Below, in pieces: positions 8,892 through 17,520 of a stretch of DNA of 17,566 bases. Every line of letters begins with the position of its first letter. The first letter of the stretch is position 1. This DNA is from Tubulinosema ratisbonensis (Eukaryota; Microsporidia; Tubulinosematidae), in the NCBI GenBank assembly GCA_004000155.1, contig RCSS01000137.1, positions 1 through 17,566 of the forward strand, read 5' to 3'. Position numbers and translations under genes: made by a program. The notes beneath the pieces are model-generated. The model did no database searches. It saw only the letters and a list, made by a program, of their open reading frames with translations, and had not been told where the DNA came from.

Positions 8892-9116
8892 TTATATGAA
8901 GTTTTTTTGGAGTGTATTTTCTACCGTTTTTATAAACAAAATATTCAGGATAAACCCTTAGATTAGACTCCTTTTTTTCAGACTTTGTATAATTTTTTGG
9001 ATTTAGACAACTTTAAGACTTAGAATTACGTTGTTATAATTCCTTGAGTAAACGCTTTCTATGGCTATTTGACTCGGTAAATGTAGTCTAAAATCCGCTA
9101 GAAACATTTGATTCAT
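8892..9116 (-). pseudogene. ATG-started relic with two internal stops
   Basis: From ATG 9116, directly preceded by AAATTT, the frame reads MNQMFLADFRLHLPSQIAIE and SVYSRNYNNVILSLKVV (38 codons). A TAA, 14 codons (IQKIIQSLKKRSLI), another TAA and 17 codons to TAA at 8892 follow. The first part has ordinary protein composition and higher GC. I infer a decayed small gene; no family is recognised, and the in-phase continuation across two stops is the main argument. Confidence 0.35.
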
Positions 9117-9201
9117 AAATTTTTTTTAAAGGTTTAGTTATTATTTTTTCATTTTTTTGTGTGAGATTTTCTGGTAATCGTTTGACTTTTTGTTAAATTA
9201 A

Positions 9202-9613
9202 AAAAGAGCAAAGTTTATAATAGATATAAATAAACAGGGTAAAAACTTTATTAATTTTTTACTTCTCGCTATGTTACAGGCCGTTGAAAAAAATTCAACA
9301 TCTATAGACCTTTATTACTTAACCAGTGTAGTTTTTATTAATATAAATTCTGAATAAATTACACCATTCTAGAAAATTTAGATCCTTTAGAATAGTGATT
9401 ATTGTACACTTTTAAAAGTATTTTTAATAATGATTATCATCTTCAATATATATTAATATCGTCCATAGTTTTTAAATTTTATATTTCTTAACGATAAAAT
9501 CATGGCTTTATAAACAAGGACTCCTTGCCCAGAACAAATGGCATGCAAAATGCCCACAACGCGACCCAAAATGTCTAAACTGTTTTGGAAGTGGTGGTTT
9601 GCATCTAGAATAA
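9202..9613 (+). pseudogene. Gag-like relic with degenerate zinc knuckle
   Basis: A 51-codon run (9202-9354) reads AKFIIDINKQGKNFINFLLL, AMLQAVEKNSTSID and YYLTSVVFI. A GC-rich run at 9479-9613 then reads IKSWLYKQGLLAQNKWHAK and CPQRDPKCLNCFGSGG. The part CLNCFGSG fits the start of a C-x2-C-x4-H-x4-C knuckle, with the preceding HAKCPQRD like the end of a first knuckle. The His and last Cys positions read Gly and a stop (9611). This is how gag proteins of LTR retroelements look, but other CCHC proteins are possible. It is broken by stops. No LTRs were identified, and the link between the two runs is inference. Confidence 0.4.
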
Positions 9614-9722
9614 ATGTTTGCCAATTATTAGATAAATTTTACAAACATATATTTGTCCTCTAATTACCCTAATATACCCAAGATTATGCTAAGATGATTA
9701 TATTTTAAGGTTTTTTGTTTAA

Positions 9723-10151
9723 ACTTCTATAATCAACAGAACGCAAATATCGTTTTTTGGCATAGCAAACGCTTTACCAATATAAGAGAATCCTGATTTC
9801 TGTATAATATTTTTCTCTTGTTATTTTTGACAATCGATCTATAGATTTCTTGGTGATTTAAAGGTACTTTATGGTTCTTATAATGTACCGGCGTTGTATC
9901 GATAAATTAAATATAATAAAAGATTCTCCATTTACAACCTAGGCAAGGAATCTAATCTTTGTGCTACTGAAGCATTTCGTCCAGGTGAATTTAGCTACGA
10001 TATGCATAAAATTAAGTTAATTTATTGATTTAAGTTCGTCTCTATTGATGATTTCTGAATTTTCTTTTTCAAAAAGGTTTTATTGAAGTCTATTTTAACC
10101 CGATATCGTGAAAAAAATTTTCACTTAATATATTATGTATTTAAATATTGA
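9723..10151 (+). pseudogene. Coding relic, possibly retroelement integrase C-terminus
   Basis: One plus frame of 142 codons has only five internal stops, where about 13 are expected by chance at this base composition. Pieces are TQISFFGIANALPI, YRFLGDLKVLYGSYNVPALY, NKRFSIYNLGKESNLCATEA, FRPGEFSYDMHKI and KVLLKSILTRYREKNFH. The GDLK...LYGSYNV...Y-x-I-x-N-L-G-K...FRP pattern recalls the SH3-like tail of Ty3/gypsy integrases (GD-x-V...GPY-x-V...LR). FFGIANALP alternatively recalls the FGxxNAP motif of reverse transcriptase. The family is uncertain. It lies just after the zinc-knuckle relic on the same strand, so both may come from one internally deleted LTR element. Confidence 0.35.
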
Positions 10152-10291
10152 TAGTAATTGACATGCCAGTCGTACTGAGAGTAATATGTTAAATATTCTA
10201 TATTAATTAGAACAACTTTGTCACTGCTTCATATTTTTAAATATTATTGCAAGTTGTGATAATTACGTCATTTTGTACTTTGAATTTTAAA

Positions 10292-10470
10292 ATGGCTTTG
10301 GAAACGAATACCTTTGTAAAAAATTCTATATTGAACCCAAATGTTATATCATAGTCATAGGAAAGATATGAAAAGGCATTTTGCGAAACTTTGGTATATT
10401 TTAACATTAATTGCCCTTAACTATGTTTTCTATTATTTTTAAGCGTTACTACTTAAACTGAATAATATTA
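10292..10470 (+). pseudogene. Weak ATG-started relic
   Basis: From ATG 10292 the frame reads MALETNTFVKNSILNPNVIS, two close TAG stops, then ERYEKAFCETLVYFNINCP, TAA, and a hydrophobic run LCFLLFLSVTT. Composition is protein-like in the first two pieces. No family is recognised. Confidence 0.28.
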
Positions 10471-10479
10471 CTAATCAAA

Positions 10480-10620
10480 GTTTGCCGGTTAAGGTAGATT
10501 TAGGCATTAGATAAAGTGCATGGGTAGGCTTTAGCAGGGCAAAGGCTCGGTGTATCTTGTGCTATACCTAAATATGTATAAACACATATTAGGATATGTT
10601 TCTTGTAAATAGGTATTTAT
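10480..10620 (-). pseudogene. GC-rich island with minus-strand coding-like frame
   Basis: This is one of the most GC-rich stretches of the middle region. The minus frame reads YLGIAQDTPSLCPAKAYPC and TLSNA before a TAA (near 10507), and is open upstream to about 10617 (KKHILICVYTY). The plus strand also has short open pieces (LAGQRLGVSCAIPKYV). The direction is therefore uncertain and the family is unknown. Confidence 0.3.
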
Positions 10621-11111
10621 ATTTTATAATGAAAATATGGCAAGAGATCGTCGTATAAATTTCTTATTCCGAGACAACATAAAAATATTTTTTCAAAGAG
10701 TTTAAGATCATTTTAAATTTTCTATAAAATAAAAAAAGTTGATAAATATTCTCATTTTAATTTCTATTAATTTTTGTTGTGTCTTTTATTTAGAAATTTT
10801 TAGGTAGGGCCCATAAAGTAACACGACTAGCCTTCGGAGCTTTTTAATAAAAAATTAAAATATAAAAATATCAAAATTTACATTTTTTTTCTATTTATAA
10901 AAATATTCTGATTTTTTAATTGGAATCTAAGAGCTATATTTATGAGTTAAAGTATTTATACTGCTTTACTGTTAAACCTTTAAGAATTATGTCATATTTG
11001 AAAACAAAACAGAAAAATTAAACGTTCGGGATTTTTGCTTCTATAATGAAAATTTTATGAATCTATTAAATCAAAAAATACTTAACAAAATAATTTTAAA
11101 AATTAAAAAAC
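10621..11111. other. No intact gene
   Basis: Mostly AT-rich sequence. A GC-richer spot at about 10803-10845 (TAGGGCCCATAAAG, CTTCGGAGC) gives a short minus-strand run, KKLRRLVVLLYGPYLKISK, too short to assign. Confidence 0.4.
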
Positions 11112-11455
11112 TAGAGTTCTTTAAAACCAAAAAATGTATAAACAGTTATTTTCTACGAATATTTAAAAATTATAAAAAATTCAGTTGTCGATTTTTTTAA
11201 TGAAATTAAGAAAGTTTATTTGAAGTTAAATATTTGCATAGAATTCAATAATTATGTAAAAATTATACTCAAATTTAATTAAAATAAACCAAACAAAACA
11301 GAAGCTTTAAACAACAGAAAGAAATTAGTAGGGACCATTAAACTGTATCATATTCAAAGTACTGTTTTGAAACAATAAAATCAAAAAAATGTGAAAGAAA
11401 AGAACAAATCCGAATTTGACAAGTTAATATAATAAAGATTAGATAACGTGCAAAG
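11112..11455 (+). pseudogene. Coding-like relic, unrecognised
   Basis: One plus frame reads IIKNSVVDFFNEIKKVYLKL, ICIEFNNYVKIILKF, a stop, TEALNNRKKLVGTIKLYHIQ, STVLKQ, a stop, QKNVKEKNKSEFDKLI, two stops, and RLDNVQR. The composition (E, K, D, G, with V- and G-first codons) is that of a real lysine-rich protein, and stops are fewer than half of chance expectation. It continues weakly in phase to about 11635, opposite the minus-strand frame at 11439-11627. No family is recognised. Confidence 0.4.
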
Positions 11456-11627
11456 ATAATAACAGAAAAAAATGTCTAAGAAAATTTTTACAAAGAGTGA
11501 TTTGTAATACGACTTGATTATTCACTTTAAGAGAAATTCTTTTCGGCTCTTGTAATTTCTGTGTTTTAAATTTTAAAGTTGATATTGGCACATAGATTAT
11601 ATCTTTATATCTATGCTTTGTATTCAT
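11439..11627 (-). CDS. Doubtful 62-residue open frame
   Basis: This is the only ATG-started, uninterrupted frame of this length in the middle region. It starts MNTKHRYKDIIYVPISTLKF and ends in a hydrophobic LRHFFLLLSLHVI. It is basic in the middle and has no recognised domain. It overlaps the weak in-phase tail of a plus-strand relic, so it may be an antisense shadow of decayed coding sequence. In DNA this AT-rich a frame of 62 codons is also expected by chance across 13 kb. I do not assign a function. Confidence 0.2.
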   Translation of the reverse strand: MNTKHRYKDIIYVPISTLKFKTQKLQEPKRISLKVNNQVVLQITLCKNFLRHFFLLLSLHVI

Positions 11628-11639
11628 TCAATTAAATAA

Positions 11640-12300
11640 TATAAATATATTTATTTTAGGTAAAACAAATTTTTGGATCATGTATTACTAAATCAAATTA
11701 TTAAAATCCTTTTTATATCAGTAAAAAATTTTTTGTCAAACTAATAATATAATAATTGACATATAAAAGGTATTATTAGATGCATAAAAGAATATTTGAA
11801 AGTGCTTAGATATTTGTTCGCAAGTTTATCTTAAGCAATCAATATAACGAATAAAATAAAAAAAATTTATTGCATTACAATACTAGCCTAGGATCAAAAG
11901 TTTGTAACAATGACATTAAATTTTAGTTTTTTTTGAGGAAATTATTTACAAAATAAATTTATTAAAATTATAGAAGGAATTTGTCTTTTTAATATTTTAT
12001 ATCTATTTTACAAAATAGTAATTGCACTAAAACTATTATTCTTAATTTTCTTATGATTTTTATAATTTTTATGAATGAGTAAATTTTAAATCATCGCGTA
12101 TCAAGTAAAAGTAAAGAACAATAAACAATGGAGCTCGTATTTCTTTCTAAACATGATAAATAATTTTTTCTGTCATAATCAAAAAAAGAAAAGATATACT
12201 TTAATGAATATTATCTTTTTTGACGATTTGGAATTTACTGAAAATATTATTAAAAATGATTTCTAAAATTATGTGTTAAATTAAATAAATTACAGTTAAA
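11640..12300. other. No gene seen
   Basis: Uniformly AT-rich sequence with many stops in all frames. I saw no RNA gene, GC island or protein-like frame. Confidence 0.5.
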
Positions 12301-12326
12301 TATAGTTTTTAAAACACTAGATAGCG

Positions 12327-12488
12327 TTACGAAAAAAGAGGTTTAAAAGCTACAGGGTTTTCGGAGCTATTTTCACAATTTAAAGGGTTATTTTCACAAT
12401 TTTTACTTTTATTTTCACTATATAAACATTTATTTTCACAACTTAAACATTTATTTTCACATAAAAATATTTTAATTTTAAAAATAAA
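12327..12488 (-). pseudogene. Heptapeptide-repeat reading frame (CENKCLS-like)
   Basis: A 53-codon minus frame without ATG ends at TAA 12327. It holds five seven-residue units: CENKCLS, CENKCLY, SENKSKN, CENNPLN and CENSSEN, then PVAFKPLFS. The unit length equals the 21-bp DNA repeat beneath it, so the repeat preserved this frame. Just upstream in another phase (about 12500-12545) lies a hydrophobic run, IFFCKKLFIWFSYLI, that could have been a signal or anchor segment. Base 12497 is N. This looks like the end of a small cysteine-rich, perhaps secreted, repeat protein that has lost its start. The plus strand across the repeats is also open (YFHNLNI units), but its composition is less protein-like. 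Confidence 0.45.
12368..12472. repeat. 21-bp tandem repeat, five copies
   Basis: TATTTTCAC begins at 12368, 12389, 12410, 12431 and 12452, exactly 21 bases apart. The second half of each unit varies (AATTTAAAGGGT, AACTTAAACATT and similar). The strict multiple of three points to expansion within a coding frame. Confidence 0.9.
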
Positions 12489-12600
12489 TTAATATTNTAA
12501 TCAAATAAGAAAACCATATAAACAATTTTTTACAAAAAAATATTCAGTTTTTACACATTTTTTGTGATAAAAAAGAGTTTTTATAGTATAAGTGGTATTC

Positions 12601-13259
12601 AACCTAAAACAATTGATTATTTTCGAAAATATAAATTATTTTTAATCATCTAAAAAAGAAATATAAAACAATTTTACCAGGAAGAATTGATATTGTGGTA
12701 TTCATTAGTATTTGAGCTGTGTGTCTAAGATAATTTATGTTAATCTTTTTGTCGGTTCTAAATTTTCCAGAAAAAATAATTTATTTAAAGGAAAATTAAC
12801 TACCTCCTAAGAAATCATGCAGCCAAAAGAAATAAATAAAAAATTAGTAAACAAAACATTTTGTAAAAATATTTATTGTAATTTTATTACAGGACGCCGA
12901 GTCCACTACCTAGACTCCGACACTTTTGTTTATTCAAATTCTTTTCATATTTGATACATAAATAATTTTATTATAAAAATTACAAACATTGTTTTGTTAC
13001 CTAAGAATGTTGATTTTATAAGAATAACTGACACTGTGCCTTTTATATTGAATATAAACATACTTATTCAATAAGAAATATTTGGTATAATATGTTTTCG
13101 CATAACTAAGACGAGCGAGTTATTTCACCAGTTAAAATTAGTATCATGCACTCTATTGATTGCTTAAGTCTACTTTACATTACCAGCTTTGACTACAGGA
13201 AAGGATATCTTAAACCAGTATAAAAAATTATGTTATTTAAAATTGTCAATTATTTGAAA
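12601..13259 (+). pseudogene. Long single-frame pseudogene, unrecognised
   Basis: One plus frame of about 219 codons carries roughly nine stops where about 20 are expected. Its best part, 12841-13250, has three in 137 codons. Pieces include IIYVNLFVGSKFSRKNNLF, EIMQPKEINKKLVNKTFC, NFITGRRVHYLDSDTFVYSN, IVLLPKNVDFIRITDTVPF, CFRITKTSELFHQLKLVSC and TLPALTTGKDILNQYKKLC. The GC-rich spot at 12890-12930 falls inside it. No frameshift is needed over this span; decay is by stops. The frame weakly continues to 13506 (LRTNILTNTNLDKEIKDFFD). I recognise no family. It converges on the minus-strand relic that ends at 13476. Confidence 0.5.
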
Positions 13260-13475
13260 ATAAAAGAAACAAAATTTTCTTTAACAAAATGCTTAGCTGG
13301 AAGATTTCTAAAATACAACAGTACAAAGGAAATTTTAATGTTGAAGCAAACTCTAATATATAATTTATATTGATTAAAAAGCTTTACAATATTTAAATAA
13401 TTTTTTGAAATTGAGAACTAACATTTTGACAAATACCAATTTAGATAAAGAAATAAAAGATTTTTTCGATCTCAT

Positions 13476-14278
13476 TTATTTTAATTCACAACTGATAATT
13501 CCATAGATATATCTAGAACTACTAAGCTTTAAACAACTTTCATTCTTGGGACCACTTCTAAAATATACTTTTTTTATTAGTCCTGCCTTTAAAACCCTTT
13601 TTGATGGTAACCCTTTGACATTTGTAAATTTAACAAATAATTTTTCTCATCATATAAATCTATAAGAAAAGGTTCAATTGTTACCATATATCTCAAAGGT
13701 TTATTAAATTTTTTACTGGTAAGGTTGTTTCTTCTTCAACACTGGGTGCTTTGTTGATTTCTTTTTTTGAATATTTTTCGAATTGATTTTCTATGGTTAA
13801 AACATCATTTTCGATCTTTCTTTTCTTAAGCTAGATTCACATTTAATTCTTAATTTTTATCTTCGTTCTCATAGAAACTTATCATATATCTAATGCCTCT
13901 TGGTTCTTCGGCTAAATTANTAATAAAAACAACAGAAAAATAGTAATATTAATGTATATCTGCCCGGCATACAAGAATTTACGTAAATTTTTATATTTAA
14001 ATATGTTGTTTGCCAGCTAATACAACTTCTTCAACCCAGCCTTTCCTTTGGATTAAATGACAATTAAGGCTTTCAAAACTTACTATTAACAAACATTTAT
14101 GAAAGCAATTTAAACAAATTAAAAAAAATCTAAAAAAATACAATATTTTGAATTCAATTTTTAATATTACCGTGTAATTTTATAAACTTGAATTCTTTAA
14201 CTTTGAAGATTAATTCAAATTATTGTACAGAAAAAATTTGACAACTGTAATTAGCAAACTAAATACTTTTTGATGCAT
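13476..14278 (-). pseudogene. Decayed gene with several frameshifts, unrecognised
   Basis: From ATG 14278 (MHQKVFSLLITVVKFF) one frame runs 144 codons with seven stops, including a 60-codon open run that ends SLNCHLIQRKGWVEEVVLAG. It also holds NLAEEPRGIRYMISFYENED. A second phase gives KRKIENDVLTIENQFEKYSK and APSVEEETTLPVKNLINL. The first phase returns with RYMVTIEPFLIDLYDEKNYL. A third phase gives FVKFTNVKGLPSKRVLKAGL and KKVYFRSGPKNESCLKLSSS before TAA at 13476. Strand, order and composition are consistent throughout. An ambiguous base at 13920 sits near one joint. A short alternative start, MPGRYTLILLFFCCFY at 13970, resembles a signal peptide. Function is unknown. Confidence 0.5.
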
Positions 14279-14880
14279 ATCATAGTAGGATATGTAGTTA
14301 TTTCAGCCATTATCTGAGGATTCCTTAGATTAGGAAGAATATCATTATTGTTATAATTAATTAACAATTTGTAAAGCCTTAGTGGGAGAAATTTTTAAAT
14401 TATGTATGATAATATCTTTTGTTAAAGCAGAGTTACAAAAAAAGAAAATACACTATTTTAAACTCAAAAGTCAAGAACTCTTTTATTAAAACACTCTTTA
14501 AGTGTACGCTACGTTTGCTTAACCAAAAACTATTCAAAAGAAGAATGAACCAAAAAAGGAAATAATCTTATATCGACGGTTCTATATAATTAAAATGTAA
14601 TAAAAAAGATTAAACATTTGTTTATTTTATAAAGACTTTATTTATGAAATCATTGCCTTTTAAAATATAATTTTTAACTTTAATAATTGTTGGTTTAATT
14701 TTTCGAGAAAGTGTCATATAATATTGCATTTAATTTGATTAAAAATTATTTTTTAGTAACAAATGACATATATAAAATTATTTAAAAATTTAGTTTATAT
14801 CGAGAGAATTTACTGTAATTATATAATCTATTTATGAATTTAATATTAAATATAAAAATGTATTTTTATTTTCTACTTCA
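14279..14880. other. No intact gene; one ambiguous island
   Basis: The stretch at about 14407-14560 is open on both strands. Plus: KRKYTILNSKVKNSFIKTLF then RRMNQKRK. Minus: NSFWLSKRSVHLKSVLIKEF. Neither is recognisable, so I do not call a gene. The rest is plain AT-rich sequence. Confidence 0.4.
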
Positions 14881-15691
14881 AATGTCCCCTTATACTTTAC
14901 AGAGGATGTTTAAAAATATTTGGATGAAAAATTTATTAACTATAAATAGAATATTTTGTATTTACAATAACAAATGAGATTCGATAGATATGGTTATCTA
15001 ATGTCCTTTGGTGTCTATAAACATAATAGACAGTTTTGATTTGTGCTTCGTTACAACATATGGTGACCAAAAACATTTATAGTGTTCTTTAAGAAACTTT
15101 TTTCGAGAATTTACAATTTTTTATGTTTAAATTATTGGTTTTTGATAAGATATTTGTATGACAACTTTTATATTAGATAAAATTAACCCTTGATGTGATC
15201 AGAAACTTAATTCATCGCATTTTAAAAAAGTACCAGTCACTAATTTATCGAATAATGAACTAGATTGTAAAGGTAATATGTATAAGTAGATAAACTTTGC
15301 TGAACATTATATTTTAAAGTCCTCGTGTTTTTCTTATACCCAACAGAATAGATTATTTATGCATTATTGAATGCTACAATCACATTACATGGGCTTATGC
15401 TATAATTATTCTCAATTAAAGGCAAGAATCCTACCTGCGTATTGTCCGTAGGGATGTTTCAAATTCAAACATAATTTGAACTGATGAACACAGGTCCTAT
15501 TCAAATTTGTCCGATTTTTCTATTATCGTGGCACAGTTTGCCATGAANATGAATTTATAAGTTATGAAACAAATATTGATAAGCATCCTGTCGAGTCATT
15601 TAATAACGAACTTATAATTTGAAGTGATAGACGCAATGGAGTTATAATTGAAAAGGAGAAGTATTTTAAAATAGAATTTAGTTTTGTTTAA
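14881..15691 (+). pseudogene. Decayed Merlin/IS1016-type DDE transposase
   Basis: The C-terminal half is recognisable. SNSNII, stop, TDEHRSYSNLSDF (catalytic Asp at 15483) matches the II-x-TD-x-W-x-x-Y block of ISXO2/IS1016 transposases. After a phase change, FYYRGTVCHE and EFISYETN lead to HPVESFNNELII (acidic residue of the triad at 15593, ES-x-N). RRNGVIIEKEKYFKIEFSFV, the usual lysine-rich end, runs to TAA at 15691. An ambiguous base lies at 15548. The N-terminal half is less certain: RFDRYGYLMSFGVYKHNRQF and FFKKLFSRIYNFLCLNYWFL resemble the zinc-ribbon and SFFSRS regions, and ELDCKGNMYK at about 15259 may be the first Asp block. The span of about 270 codons fits the family. Stops and frameshifts make it inactive. 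No terminal repeats were found. Confidence 0.6.
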
Positions 15692-16461
15692 TCATTGATA
15701 TAATTTTTATAAAGAGATTCTTTATATGATGAAAATTTAATCTTCATTTTTTTTTCTAAATAATCATATATTAATTTTCTTATTTATAAATGTTGTTTTG
15801 AATTTTCTTTTATTGTATTTTATTTTATTATATTGAATTGCATTATTTTTTGGTAATATTTTTAGAATTTATCTTAATTATAAATACTTTATTTTCTCCG
15901 GTGATAAACTATAAACTACAAGGTTGGATGTTTTGGCGGGTCTTCTCGCGTTTCTTGTGTTTTTATAATAGATTTGAATCTTAAAAACCATCTTTCATAT
16001 AAAATGCTTTTTTATATATTTTTAAGTAAAAAGTATTTTATATAATTCTTTTAAGAGATTTAATATCAATCTCCTTTACTCCTTTTATTGCATATTTCAG
16101 ATGCCAAACATAAATATTTCATTTAATTAATTGCTTAAATAAACCTTTGCGGATATAAATTTATATTTATAGTTTTTTTGTACGTGCTAGTGTAAATATC
16201 TATTTTTATGAAAAACATAATAATTTATATTTAATACAATTTTTATTAGTATTTAAGTTAAATCTTTCTAATAAAAGATATGTTTAATTTGAGCGGGAAC
16301 ATCTATGGTCAATAAAAAGTATTTTTATATCTTTTTATGAATAACTTTAATATCGTTCAATATTCGAGAATTTTTTAATATAATAAGAAAAGTTAAACAA
16401 AAAATCATTTACATTAATGATAAAAAAAATACAAATATTACTTAAACATATATGAAAAACT
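15692..16461. other. No intact gene; one GC-rich patch
   Basis: A GC-rich patch at 15920-15960 lies in a plus-strand open run, 15908-16042, reading INYKVGCFGGSSRVSCVFII then a low-complexity continuation. It is too short to name. The rest, up to the end of the 352-residue gene, is AT-rich and shows nothing. Confidence 0.4.
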
Positions 16462-16466
16462 TTATT
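16461..16466 (-). terminator. AATAAA polyadenylation signal overlapping the stop codon
   Basis: The minus strand reads GAATAAAG, so AATAAA contains the TAA stop of the 352-residue gene. Such overlap implies a very short 3' untranslated region, as is common in microsporidia. Use of the signal is inferred. Confidence 0.5.
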
Positions 16467-17520
16467 CATCTTGTTCGAGAACAATTTCAACTCTTTCAAA
16501 AAACTTAATCATTTTGTGTTCTTCTGGTTTTAAATTATTGTTCATATTATTTATATTTAATATAATACTATTAATAATTTTAGAAATCTTTTCATCAATT
16601 TCTTTTCTTTTTAAATAAAATTCTTCTGTAATTGTTCCTTTTAAATAATTATTCTCGAGTTCTTCCTTTTTCTTAATTCTTTCCTTAACAATATAATTAA
16701 TATCAAAATCATCAGTATATTCTTTTTTTATGCTAGAGTATAGACTATCTACTAATTTCTTTAAAAGCTTTTTGTTAAACCGCTCATAATCAAATTCATA
16801 ATCATAAAAAAATATTTCAAATATACGATTAGCATTTTTTATCATCTCTTCGAGGCAATTATCAATATCATTTATCAAACGATCAAAAGCTAGAAGTATT
16901 TTATACTCTTCATTTAGCAGTTTAAAATATTCATCTTCATATTTTTTATCATGCTCTGGATGATTAACAAACATTTTATCCCAGTTTTCTTCAACTACTT
17001 TTTCGAGCATATTTGTAATCATTTTTGCTTCGTTTTGTAAATTTTCAAATTCTTCTTTTTGAGATTTTACTTTACTCTGATCTTCTTCTATTTTTTGTTT
17101 TATAAAGTGCATAATTTGTCTCATAGTTTTAATTTCTTGCTCTTCGGCCTTAATCAAGTCAGAAATGTCGCTCTCAAAGTATTCTAAAAATTTATTTGAT
17201 TCATTTGGAGATAGAGATAATAACGAGGAAATGTCAATTTTTGATTTTGTATTAGCTATTTTGGTATTTATAGCTATATGACTTTGATTTTTTCTTAAGT
17301 CTTGTTCCTTACCTTCAACACTAACATCATCCTTAGCAGATCTTTTTTGAAGTCTTTTGTTGTTCTTTGGTAAGGTAAAGTCAGTAAACATTAAAGGTTT
17401 ATAATCTTGGTCTAAGTTACTTGTAATACTGCTATTTCTGTTTCTTATTGTTAGTCCTGCTGTGGTGAAAATCAGCGCGAGAAAAGTAATTACCCCAACA
17501 AAGTAGGCAGTAAAATTCAT
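16462..17520 (-). CDS. Anchored or secreted helical protein of unknown function
   Basis: A 352-residue protein with no family I recognise. Residues 5-25 (AYFVGVITFLALIFTTAGLT) form a hydrophobic signal peptide or anchor after a short N-terminus. Residues 26-95 are polar and basic and probably disordered, with a Lys-Arg site at 59-60 (LQKR/SAKDD) that could be a processing point. From about 97 to the end the chain is rich in Glu, Lys, Asn and Ile and likely helical, with coiled-coil candidates at about 112-178 and 275-325. There is one cysteine (C222) and no second membrane segment. Such proteins in microsporidia may be secreted, or sit in the spore wall, vacuole membrane or host interface; that is inference. 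The ATG at 17520 starts directly before the hydrophobic segment. The stop overlaps AATAAA. The codons are AT-rich but the frame is intact, unlike its neighbours. Confidence 0.8.
   Translation of the reverse strand: MNFTAYFVGVITFLALIFTTAGLTIRNRNSSITSNLDQDYKPLMFTDFTLPKNNKRLQKRSAKDDVSVEGKEQDLRKNQSHIAINTKIANTKSKIDISSLLSLSPNESNKFLEYFESDISDLIKAEEQEIKTMRQIMHFIKQKIEEDQSKVKSQKEEFENLQNEAKMITNMLEKVVEENWDKMFVNHPEHDKKYEDEYFKLLNEEYKILLAFDRLINDIDNCLEEMIKNANRIFEIFFYDYEFDYERFNKKLLKKLVDSLYSSIKKEYTDDFDINYIVKERIKKKEELENNYLKGTITEEFYLKRKEIDEKISKIINSIILNINNMNNNLKPEEHKMIKFFERVEIVLEQDE

Noticed and set aside
12368..12472. CRISPR array
   Set aside because: The 21-bp units are contiguous with no unique spacers, and the context is eukaryotic.
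15920..15960. Resemblance of the minus strand (CGCGAGAAGACCC) to a large-subunit rRNA motif
   Set aside because: The match covers only about a dozen bases, with no flanking rRNA-like sequence, so it is probably coincidence.
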